Shown here: piece after piece, positions 1 to 6,199 of the stretch
Layout: every line of letters starts with the position of its first letter
Numbering within the stretch: the stretch's first letter is position 1
Assembly: GCA_030637135.1 (NCBI GenBank)
Contig: DAOVVO010000056.1
Span: forward strand, 1-8,455
Length of the DNA: 8,455 nucleotides
Direction: 5' to 3'
Source of the DNA: Nitrospirota bacterium
GTDB lineage: Bacteria > Nitrospirota > Thermodesulfovibrionia > UBA6902 > BMS3Bbin08
Notes under the pieces: generated by a model
What the model was told of the DNA's origin: nothing
What the model saw: the letters and a program-made list of their open reading frames with translations, nothing else
Databases searched by the model: none
Made by a program: the position numbers and the translations under genes

Positions 1-66
1 ATCTACTCCAAGGACTCGCCAGCAGCGTTTCCTATTCGGATAATTAAGGCAGAACGCCCAGCCTAA
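1..66 (+). CDS. 3' end of a possible integron-cassette gene (partial, unknown function)
   Basis: Frame 1 of the plus strand is open from the window edge to a TAA at 64-66, giving about 21 residues that end FPIRIIKAERPA. A short open stretch alone proves little. What supports it is that the stop codon lies inside the GCCTAAC box of the attC-like site at 61-117, which is a common arrangement for integron gene cassettes, where the gene runs into its attC. It is transcribed opposite to every other gene in the window. I do not recognise the product, and the fragment is too short to assign to a family. It could also be a chance open frame. Extending the sequence to the left would settle it. Confidence 0.4.
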   Translation: MYSKDSPAAFPIRIIKAERPA

Positions 67-117
67 CCATTGCGTTGACAGTACGCAAATACGCGCATGT
101 CACGCAGAACGTTATAC
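61..117 (+). mobile_element. attC-like integron cassette recombination site
   Basis: The 57-base segment starts with gcctaac (fits the R'' consensus RYYYAAC) and ends with gttatac (fits the R' consensus GTTRRRY except at one base). The arms pair: 64-67 with 111-114; an unpaired spacer (68-70 against 107-110); 71-75 with 102-106; 77-80 with 98-101; 82-86 with 93-97; loop 87-92. Two bases, t76 and g81, are left unpaired, both on the R'' arm. Outer boxes, central unpaired spacer, inner boxes and extrahelical bases on one arm are the layout of attC sites, whose bottom strand folds to be cut by IntI. The A.C mismatch 83/96 becomes a G.T wobble on the bottom strand. The length is at the short end of the known range. 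No integrase gene and no second attC is visible. A chance hairpin remains possible. Confidence 0.6.
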
Positions 118-247
118 TTGTTTCAACCAGTAATCTTCAATTTTCTTTCCAGCCTAAATTATTTACTTGTAGGTGTTATAAACAAGTTAACTCTTCCTGA
201 ATTCGTCCATTATTAATTAAACATTGAAAGATAAAAGGAAAGTGCCG

Positions 248-736
248 CTATTTTTTGTTTATCCTTGAGTAATATTCCAGATCGAGCAATCTTCTCTTTA
301 TATGTACCCCTGAAGAGTAACCACCTATGGCACCATCGGATTCTATAATCCTGTGGCATGGGAGAACGATAGGGATAGGGTTTTTTGAAAGTGCCTGACC
401 GACTGCCCGTGTTGCTGTAGGCATACCGATATTTTCAGCAACCCACTTGTATGTCCTTGTCTCACCACATGGTACGTTTTTAAGACAGAGCCATACTTTT
501 AGCTCAAAGTCAGTACCTTCAAGAAATTTTATTTTTTGAGTAAACTTATCACCTCTGCCCTGGAAATATTCTTCAAGTTCTTTTCTGAAATTTTTAGGAG
601 CAACTCCTTTTTTAAACCCTATGTTCATGGGTTTCTTAAAGGATATACCGGTGAGTTGTGTGCCGGAGAAGATGAGATAGAGTGTGCCCAGGGGGCTTTC
701 AAAAATGTCATACAATTGAGAGGACTTACCACTCAT
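248..736 (-). CDS. ogt: Methylated-DNA--protein-cysteine S-methyltransferase (O6-alkylguanine-DNA alkyltransferase)
   Basis: This suicide repair protein transfers alkyl groups from O6-alkylguanine (and O4-alkylthymine) in DNA to its own cysteine, reversing the damage directly in the cytoplasm. The 162 residues have the usual length of a single-domain Ogt/AGT. The N-terminal part (about 8-75) is the variable ribonuclease-H-like domain. The C-terminal part holds the conserved active domain: GETRTYKWVA (91-100), the TRAVGQAL helix with the expected arginine finger at Arg110, the Asn119 hinge, the active-site motif PCHR (126-129, acceptor Cys127) and the GGYSSG loop (138-143). No Ada-type regulatory domain is present, so it is a stand-alone repair enzyme and not a sensor. 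The ATG start at 736 has no strong Shine-Dalgarno site. It stands alone, 238 bases after rel and 130 bases from the attC-like site, and reads towards that site. The key residues are intact. Confidence 0.93.
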   Translation of the reverse strand: MSGKSSQLYDIFESPLGTLYLIFSGTQLTGISFKKPMNIGFKKGVAPKNFRKELEEYFQGRGDKFTQKIKFLEGTDFELKVWLCLKNVPCGETRTYKWVAENIGMPTATRAVGQALSKNPIPIVLPCHRIIESDGAIGGYSSGVHIKRRLLDLEYYSRINKK

Positions 737-829
737 GTCTCACACGTAACGTATTAAATCATCTTGTTGTATAGAATTTAAAATAACCCGGAATTGGAAA
801 CGAAAAACAACTCACAACTGAAACCATTA

Positions 830-883
830 CTAAGTCCTTCGACACATAAATTCGGTGACAAATTTTTTTCGCTCAGGACTTAG
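830..883. repeat. Split palindromic intergenic repeat
   Basis: The nine bases ctaagtcct (830-838) are perfectly complementary to aggacttag (875-883). Within the element, ccttcgac (836-843) and ttcgctcagg (868-877) together reproduce, base for base, the core of the compact copy at 3419-3442, but here 24 bases (844-867) lie between the halves. It is non-coding and lies between rel and ogt. It has no T-tract in the right place for an intrinsic terminator on the minus strand. Confidence 0.55.
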
Positions 884-888
884 TGCTG

Positions 889-925
889 ACTTCGGCGAGC
901 TCAGTCGAGTCGAGTGAGCAGAAGT
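889..925. repeat. Imperfect inverted repeat, related to the CTTCG/GCTCAG repeat family
   Basis: The arms acttc (889-893) and gaagt (921-925) pair, and inside them gctca (899-903) pairs with tgagc (915-919), leaving gtcgagtcgag as loop. The word content (ttcg, gagctcag, gtcgag) is shared with the palindrome at 3394-3413. It immediately follows the split repeat at 830-883, so the rel-ogt gap holds two copies in a row. Function is unknown; it could act as a 3'-end hairpin protecting the rel transcript. Confidence 0.45.
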
Positions 926-974
926 GGTGATAACTTTGTTTAAAATACGTTCACCATACTTGCTAATCGAAGCA

Positions 975-3155
975 CTAAGTTGTTTTGACCCTTATAACCT
1001 CAATAACACCGTTAATCTGCAACAGCTTCCTGGTAATTTCATCAAGCTGTGATTTATTTTTGACCTCAAGTATAAAGTTGAAATTAGCCTGTTTGTCACG
1101 TGTAGTTGAGGCATCTAAATGACTAATATTAATACCATTTGCTGAAATAATAGCGCTTAAATCCGCAAGGAGTCCTTTTTTATCAATAGTAAAAACTGAT
1201 ATCCTGCTTGAATAGGTAGTATTGAAATCAATACCTGTAGCCCATTCTACATCTACAAGGCGGTCACTGTCTATTGTAAGATATTCAAGGTTAGGGCAGT
1301 CCATCGTATGAATTGAGACCCCTCTGCCTCTTGTAACAAAACCAACGACTTCTTCTCCTGGTAAGGGATAACAGCATTTTGAGCGATGAAACATTATATT
1401 ATCAACTCCCTTGATAGTAATCCCTTTTTCTATTCCTGTCTTTTTAGCCCGTTGTAAAGGCAGTTTTTTAACTTTTTCAGATTCTGGCAGAAGCTTAGTC
1501 ACAACCTGAGGAGCAGAGAACTTGCCGTATCCTACAGCTATAAGCAGGTCTTCGTGAGTTTTTACTTTACTAAAGGATTTAGCTGCCTGGAGTATTTCTT
1601 TAGAATTGAGCAAGTCAGGACTCAAGCCATATTTTCTGAGAGCCCTCTCCAAAAGTTCTCTGCCGAGGGCAAATCCCTTTTTACGTTCCTCTACTTTTAC
1701 CCACTGCTTTATGTGTGACTTTGCCTTTTGTGTTTTAACGAATTTAAGCCAGTCTCTGCTGGGCTCATGCCCCGGGGATGTAGTAATTTCAATTGTATCA
1801 CCGTTTTCTAATTTATATCTGAGCGGAACCAGTTTTCTGTCCACCTTTGCCCCGCTGCATTGATGCCCTATTTCTGTATGAATATTATAGGCAAAGTCAA
1901 CAGGAGTTGAGCCCTGTGGGAGTTCTATGACATCCCCTTTAGGGGTGAATACATAAACGCTATCCGGAAATATGTTTCCCTTTACGGCTTCAAGAAATTC
2001 TTTTGCGTCAGGCATTTCTCTCTGGGCCTGTATCATATCTCTCAGCCAGGAAAAATATTTATCTTCCTTTTCATCGATGGTATCATGTTCTTTATACTTC
2101 CAGTGTGCCGCGATTCCTTCTTCAGCGATTTTGTCCATTTCGTGTGTCCTGATTTGAAATTCAATTTTTTCTCCTTTAAGTCCTATAACAGTTGTATGAA
2201 GAGACTGATACATATTTGATTTAGGTGCTCCGATATAATCTTTAAATCTGCCGGGCACAGGTGTCCACCGTGAATGGATAAGTCCAAGAATTCCATAACA
2301 GTTAGCTTTGGTATCAGTAATTATTCTCAGAGCAAGAACATCATATACCTCTTCAAAGGGAATTTTCTGTTTTTGCATTTTCTGGTAGATCCCATAGTAA
2401 TGCTTTACCCTTCCAAAGATTTCTCCATAAATGGATGCCTCATTGATGTTATCCTTAATTATTATTATCGCTTCATTGAGATAATGTTCTTGCTCTTCCT
2501 TTTTCTTAGCTACTTTATACACGAGCTCTTTATAGATCGTTGGTTCTAGAAATTTAAAGCTTAAATCCTCAAATTCTGTTTTTAACCAACCAATTCCGAG
2601 ACGGTTTGCAAGGGGAACATATATCTCCAGAGTTTCACGTGCTATTTTTTTTCTTTTCTCTTCCGAAAGATACTCTAAGGTGCGCAAGTTGTGGAGCCTG
2701 TCTGCGAACTTTATCAGCATTACCCTTATATCCTTCGCCATTGCGATAAATATCTTTCTAAAATTTTCTGCGTAAGTTTGAGCGCTTGTCCTGAATTCCA
2801 TTCTGCCGAGTTTTGTGAGGCTCTCGACAAGAAAACCAACCTCATTTCCGAATAAGTCTTTTATGTCTTCAACTGTTGTGGCTGTATCTTCAATTGTGTC
2901 ATGGAGAATACCACCAGCAATAGTTGTACTGTCCATGCTCATGTTGGTCAGAATTGCGGCAACAGCAAGGGGGTGTTCAATAAAAGGTGCTCCTTGAACC
3001 CTTTTTTGTTTGTTGTGGGCTTCTTTTGAGAATGCGTAAGCCCTGCGCAGAAGGTCAAAATCCGCATCGGGGTTATACGCAAAAATCCTGTCTATCAGAG
3101 CATTAATGGTGTTGATTTCTTTTGACTGTGATATGACCATATTTTCATTATACAC
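975..3155 (-). CDS. rel: Bifunctional (p)ppGpp synthetase/hydrolase (Rel/SpoT family)
   Basis: This enzyme makes (p)ppGpp from ATP and GTP/GDP and also hydrolyses it, setting the level of the stringent-response alarmone. The 726 residues have the full long-RSH layout. The HD hydrolase domain (about 35-190) has H61, HD at 85-86, ED at 89-90 and FADRLHNLRT (150-159). The synthetase domain (about 240-355) has YDVLALRI, RFKDY (303-307) and NMYQSLHTT (314-322). A TGS domain (about 398-457), a helical region, a zinc-finger-like CC motif (C594, C595, C620) and a C-terminal ACT domain (about 650-724) follow. Intact HD residues together with the RxKD form of the synthetase motif (not the RelA-type ExDD) argue for a bifunctional enzyme. 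The 5' end is uncertain: GTG at 3153-3155 gives the longest form, while ATG at 3138-3140 lies 12 bases after AAAGGTG and is equally or more likely. It is separated from recJ by 341 bases and probably has its own promoter. The stop TAG lies inside an inverted repeat. Confidence 0.96.
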   Translation of the reverse strand: MYNENMVISQSKEINTINALIDRIFAYNPDADFDLLRRAYAFSKEAHNKQKRVQGAPFIEHPLAVAAILTNMSMDSTTIAGGILHDTIEDTATTVEDIKDLFGNEVGFLVESLTKLGRMEFRTSAQTYAENFRKIFIAMAKDIRVMLIKFADRLHNLRTLEYLSEEKRKKIARETLEIYVPLANRLGIGWLKTEFEDLSFKFLEPTIYKELVYKVAKKKEEQEHYLNEAIIIIKDNINEASIYGEIFGRVKHYYGIYQKMQKQKIPFEEVYDVLALRIITDTKANCYGILGLIHSRWTPVPGRFKDYIGAPKSNMYQSLHTTVIGLKGEKIEFQIRTHEMDKIAEEGIAAHWKYKEHDTIDEKEDKYFSWLRDMIQAQREMPDAKEFLEAVKGNIFPDSVYVFTPKGDVIELPQGSTPVDFAYNIHTEIGHQCSGAKVDRKLVPLRYKLENGDTIEITTSPGHEPSRDWLKFVKTQKAKSHIKQWVKVEERKKGFALGRELLERALRKYGLSPDLLNSKEILQAAKSFSKVKTHEDLLIAVGYGKFSAPQVVTKLLPESEKVKKLPLQRAKKTGIEKGITIKGVDNIMFHRSKCCYPLPGEEVVGFVTRGRGVSIHTMDCPNLEYLTIDSDRLVDVEWATGIDFNTTYSSRISVFTIDKKGLLADLSAIISANGINISHLDASTTRDKQANFNFILEVKNKSQLDEITRKLLQINGVIEVIRVKTT

Positions 3156-3195
3156 CTTTGAGAGACAAATCCTTAATCAGTCCCGTTGCTGCGAA

Positions 3196-3223
3196 ATTAC
3201 AATACACACATTCTAAATAACAA
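3196..3223 (-). promoter_or_regulatory. Candidate sigma-70 promoter of rel
   Basis: On the minus strand, TTGTTA (3218-3223; 4 of 6 to the -35 consensus) is followed after 16 bases by TGTAAT (3196-3201; 5 of 6 to the -10 consensus). It lies about 40 bases upstream of the rel start and downstream of the repeat cluster, where a promoter for rel is needed because the gap to recJ is long. The surrounding DNA is AT-rich, so chance matches are easy. Confidence 0.35.
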
Positions 3224-3318
3224 ATAATCTTGAATAATAAAATTTCAGACTTTAATTAATGATTAGTTGGTAATTGGAATTTATTTGATACGTTCGGCGG
3301 CATAGTTCGATAAACTCA

Positions 3319-3468
3319 CTATCCCGAGTGAAATCGAAGGACACAAATCCTGCCCTTTAGGGTAGAGAAAATATAGGTGCCGCTCAGTATGGCTTCGACT
3401 GAGCTCAGCCGAATGTCCAACCCTGAGCGAAGTCGAAGGGTTATGTCGGAGACAGTCGAAAGGGTTGA
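3319..3468. repeat. Cluster of degenerate palindromic intergenic repeats
   Basis: Four related elements lie side by side. At 3322-3340 a copy differs from ccctgagcgaagtcgaagg by a few transitions. At 3394-3413 the 20-mer ttcgactgagctcagccgaa is a palindrome with one mismatched pair (3398/3409). At 3419-3442 aaccct and agggtt enclose gagcgaagtcga. At 3454-3466 agtcgaaagggtt is a partial copy of the preceding unit with one base inserted. These resemble short interspersed palindromes I know from several bacterial phyla. They are not a CRISPR, as there is no constant repeat/spacer spacing. Confidence 0.6.
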
Positions 3469-3496
3469 TTACTGGTGGCTGGATTTTGGGAATTTT

Positions 3497-5197
3497 TTAA
3501 GCAACTGGTCTCAGTGCCTTGAGGTTTAATTGGAGGGTATTGTTTCCGTTCCATTCGTTTATACACGGGGTAAAGGCTATATCCACAGTTGGAGAAGTAC
3601 CTGTTTTTTCTAAGTAATCAGCCATGCAAAAGCCGATTGTATCTATCCTAATGGATTTTTGCTTTGATTTCATTTTTAAGTGGTTGTTGCCGACTACTCT
3701 CGGATTTATCATTTCGATTCCTTTTGCCCCCAGGACGGGATTCTGATTTGAGTTGCCAAAGGGTTCAAGCAGGTTAAGCTCTCTCACGAGGTTAAAATTG
3801 ACTTCAAACAGTTCTATCCCTGCATCTATTTCAATAGTCGGTATCATATCTTCACTGCCGAGTGTGTTTTCAATGACCGAATTGATGTGTTTTTTAAACG
3901 GAGTTATATTTTCAACATGGATTTTTAGTCCTGCGGCCTGGTGATGCCCTCCGTAATCGATGAGTAATTCTTTGCATTGTGAAATGCCTTTGTACAGGTT
4001 AAAAGGGGGGATGCTCCTTGCAGAGCCCTTTGCAATAGAATCTTTTAAAGAAAAAAGAAAAGTCGGTCTGTAAAACATCTCAGCCAGGCGCGAGGCAACG
4101 ATACCTATAACTCCTGGATGCCATGCAGGGGAGTAAAGTACAATAGCCTTATCGAGGTCACGACCATCAATCATATCCAGAGCAGATTGAAAGACATCTT
4201 TTTCTACTCTTTGCCTTTTTCTGTTCTGTTCTTCGAGAAAAGACGCTGTTTTCGCAGTTTGTGATTCGTCCTGAGTTAAGAAAAGTTCAACTATTTCATT
4301 TGCATCACCGAGTCTGCCTGCAGCGTTTATCCTTGGAATGATAGTATAAGCTAGAATATTTGAGCGAAAGTCTTTATTTCCCATTCCGGATGTTTCTTTT
4401 AAAGAATCTATCCATGGGTCCGTTGAGTTGTTCAGTACCTTTATTCCGTAAGCTACAAGTATTCTGTTTTCTCCTGTAAGCGGGACAGAATCACCAATTG
4501 TTCCCAAAGCGACTAAATCAAGCATATTTTCGAGAGTGAGTTTTCCCATATCGCGGGATGTCGATACGACCTGTGTAATTGCCTGAGCCAATTTGTATGC
4601 CACTCCAACACCCGCGAGGTTCTTAAAAGGATATTCAGAATCCGTCCTGTGCGGGTTTATGACTGCTACTGCGTCTGGAAGTTTTTTCGGAGGTTTATGG
4701 TGATCTGTAATAATGATATCTATCCCTTGAGAGGCAGCCATTAAAACTTCTTCTTCAGCACTTATACCGCAGTCTACTGTTATGATGAGGCCTGCGCCAA
4801 TATCCTGTGCTTTTTGTATTCCCTTTGTGCTAAACCCATAACCATCAATAATTCTATCAGGTATAACATAATGAGTTTTTAAACCAAGCGTTCTTAATAC
4901 AGAAACCATCAGGGCTGTAGAGGTAATGCCATCAGCATCGTAATCTCCATAGATAAGTACTGTCTCGCCACTGTTCAAGGCACTCTGTATGCGCTTAACT
5001 GCTTTTCCCATATCCGGCATAAGAAAAGGACTGTGAAGGTTTTTAAGCGAGGGGAAAAGAAAATCTTTTATGGAAGTTATGTCTTTTATCCCTCGATTGA
5101 CAAGGATTTGAGCGAATGCTGTAGATATGGAGACATTCCTTGAGAGGTATTCCAGGAAGTCCTTGTTGGTTTTATTTACCAACCATTTTTTATTCAC
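3497..5197 (-). CDS. recJ: Single-stranded-DNA-specific exonuclease RecJ
   Basis: RecJ degrades single-stranded DNA 5' to 3' with bound divalent metal ions and serves in recombination (RecF pathway), mismatch repair and base-excision repair. The 566 residues match the usual length of about 570. The DHH phosphoesterase core shows YGDYDADGITS (83-93), VDCG (141-144), the DHH motif (165-167) and LGTIGDSVPL (231-240, with Asp236). The linker helix follows about residues 310-345. The DHHA1 domain has WHPGVIGIVASRL (359-371) and GGHHQAAG (416-423). The C-terminal part (about 450-566) fits the OB-fold DNA-binding domain. The start is GTG at 5195-5197: the frame is closed by a TAA 9 bases upstream, and the N-terminus (KKWLV, then ILVNRGI at 31-37) is where the family places it. 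No Shine-Dalgarno site is visible before the GTG. It follows secF by 93 bases and is probably cotranscribed. Confidence 0.96.
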   Translation of the reverse strand: MNKKWLVNKTNKDFLEYLSRNVSISTAFAQILVNRGIKDITSIKDFLFPSLKNLHSPFLMPDMGKAVKRIQSALNSGETVLIYGDYDADGITSTALMVSVLRTLGLKTHYVIPDRIIDGYGFSTKGIQKAQDIGAGLIITVDCGISAEEEVLMAASQGIDIIITDHHKPPKKLPDAVAVINPHRTDSEYPFKNLAGVGVAYKLAQAITQVVSTSRDMGKLTLENMLDLVALGTIGDSVPLTGENRILVAYGIKVLNNSTDPWIDSLKETSGMGNKDFRSNILAYTIIPRINAAGRLGDANEIVELFLTQDESQTAKTASFLEEQNRKRQRVEKDVFQSALDMIDGRDLDKAIVLYSPAWHPGVIGIVASRLAEMFYRPTFLFSLKDSIAKGSARSIPPFNLYKGISQCKELLIDYGGHHQAAGLKIHVENITPFKKHINSVIENTLGSEDMIPTIEIDAGIELFEVNFNLVRELNLLEPFGNSNQNPVLGAKGIEMINPRVVGNNHLKMKSKQKSIRIDTIGFCMADYLEKTGTSPTVDIAFTPCINEWNGNNTLQLNLKALRPVA

Positions 5198-5290
5198 AAT
5201 TAAACATTAAAATGCATGATCCAGAATGAATGTATTTAAAAAATTAAATCCGTAATTTTAACCTGTGATTTTTACATCTTTATTGTAGTT

Positions 5291-6199
5291 TTATTTCTTA
5301 CCAAATGCTTTGTCCCCCCACATGAGTACCGTAGCACTTGCCACAAAAACCGAGGAGTACGTACCGATTATTATCCCCAGCATAATGGCAAAGGCAAAAT
5401 CATGGATTACTTCTCCGCCGAACACAAACAGGGCACATGCTGCAAAAAAAGTAGTGACAGAGGTAATTATGGTCCTTGAAAGGACTTCGTTAATACTCTT
5501 GTTTATGACTTCATATGAAGATTCTTTACGTTTTTTCCTCATATTTTCTCTTATTCTGTCAAATACAACGACTGTATCTGTGAGAGAATAACCTGCAATC
5601 ATTAGAAGGGCGCTTATGAGGATAAGGTTTATTTCTTTGTTCATGAGATAGAAGATTCCGAAAACAGCAAGGACATCATGAAATGTAGCCAGGGTAGCTC
5701 CAATACTGTATCTGAAACGGAACCTCCATCCAATATAAATGAGAATCCCTATAATAGCTGCAATAATTGCCCACATTGCATCTCTTCGTAATCGCGATCC
5801 TACCTTGGGCCCTATTTCAGTAGTTGAGTCGACTACAAGATTGTTTGCTGAAAATTTATCTGAAAGTACAGAGATGATTTGTTTAGAAAAATAACCGAGT
5901 GTTTCCTCGCCCTTTTTTGTTTTAATGAGGATTTTGTTTTCCGTTGGCAAATCCTGGAGATCGAAATCGGTTATTCCGGCGTCAATGAGTGCCGTCCTTA
6001 TGTCTTGCATTTGTACAAAAATATTAAATTTTATCTGTACAGCAGTACCTCCGGCAAAATCAATTCCGAGATTGGCTTTCCCCCGTGCCACCTGAATAAT
6101 GGTTACAAAACCTATGATCATTAATAGTACTGAAAGACCAAAGGCATAAAACCGTTTTCCCATAAAATCAATTTTTGTATTTTTTATAAACTCTATCAT
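5291..6199 (-). CDS. secF: Protein translocase subunit SecF
   Basis: SecF is an inner-membrane protein that pairs with SecD, and with YajC binds SecYEG, using the proton-motive force to pull or release exported proteins at the outer face of the membrane. The 302 residues are near the family norm. After TM1 (about 17-37) comes LGIDFAGG (44-51), then the small P1 periplasmic domain, GPKVGSRLRRDA (130-141), and five more membrane segments (about 141-157, 165-185, 188-207, 246-261, 268-292). The signature GYSLTDTVVVFDRIREN (203-219) and SRTIITSVTT (241-250) contain Asp214 and Arg242, which fit the acidic and basic membrane residues of the family's proton path. The ATG start overlaps the secD stop in an ATGA (6196-6199), indicating translational coupling; only a weak AAAGAG lies upstream. 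Confidence 0.97.
   Translation of the reverse strand: MIEFIKNTKIDFMGKRFYAFGLSVLLMIIGFVTIIQVARGKANLGIDFAGGTAVQIKFNIFVQMQDIRTALIDAGITDFDLQDLPTENKILIKTKKGEETLGYFSKQIISVLSDKFSANNLVVDSTTEIGPKVGSRLRRDAMWAIIAAIIGILIYIGWRFRFRYSIGATLATFHDVLAVFGIFYLMNKEINLILISALLMIAGYSLTDTVVVFDRIRENMRKKRKESSYEVINKSINEVLSRTIITSVTTFFAACALFVFGGEVIHDFAFAIMLGIIIGTYSSVFVASATVLMWGDKAFGKK

Larger units (their letters stand above)
3156..3496. other. Gene-free 341-base gap between recJ and rel
   Basis: No convincing gene is seen on either strand. Near rel (about 3156-3290) the sequence is AT-rich and holds the candidate rel promoter. From about 3291 to 3470 it becomes richer in G and C and consists of degenerate palindromic words of the cttcgac/gctcag type. 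The last part (3470-3496), just after the recJ stop, shows no hairpin followed by a T-tract on the minus strand, so I see no intrinsic terminator for recJ. Confidence 0.7.

Noticed and set aside
165..187. Hairpin acttgt/acaagt between attC-like site and ogt as an ogt terminator
   Set aside because: Six AT-rich pairs with an 11-base loop and no T-tract after it on the minus strand.
248..736. ogt as a genuine gene cassette
   Set aside because: It faces the attC-like site in the opposite orientation, is 130 bases away, and no second attC box pair was found between ogt and rel.
536..757. Plus-strand open frame of 73 codons opposite the 5' part of ogt
   Set aside because: It lies mostly antisense to a gene with intact catalytic motifs and shows no family motif or ribosome-binding site. 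The same applies to the other plus-strand frames opposite rel, recJ, secF and secD.
3291..3470. Possible CRISPR array
   Set aside because: The repeated words are palindromic, degenerate and unevenly spaced, with no unique spacers of constant length and no cas genes.
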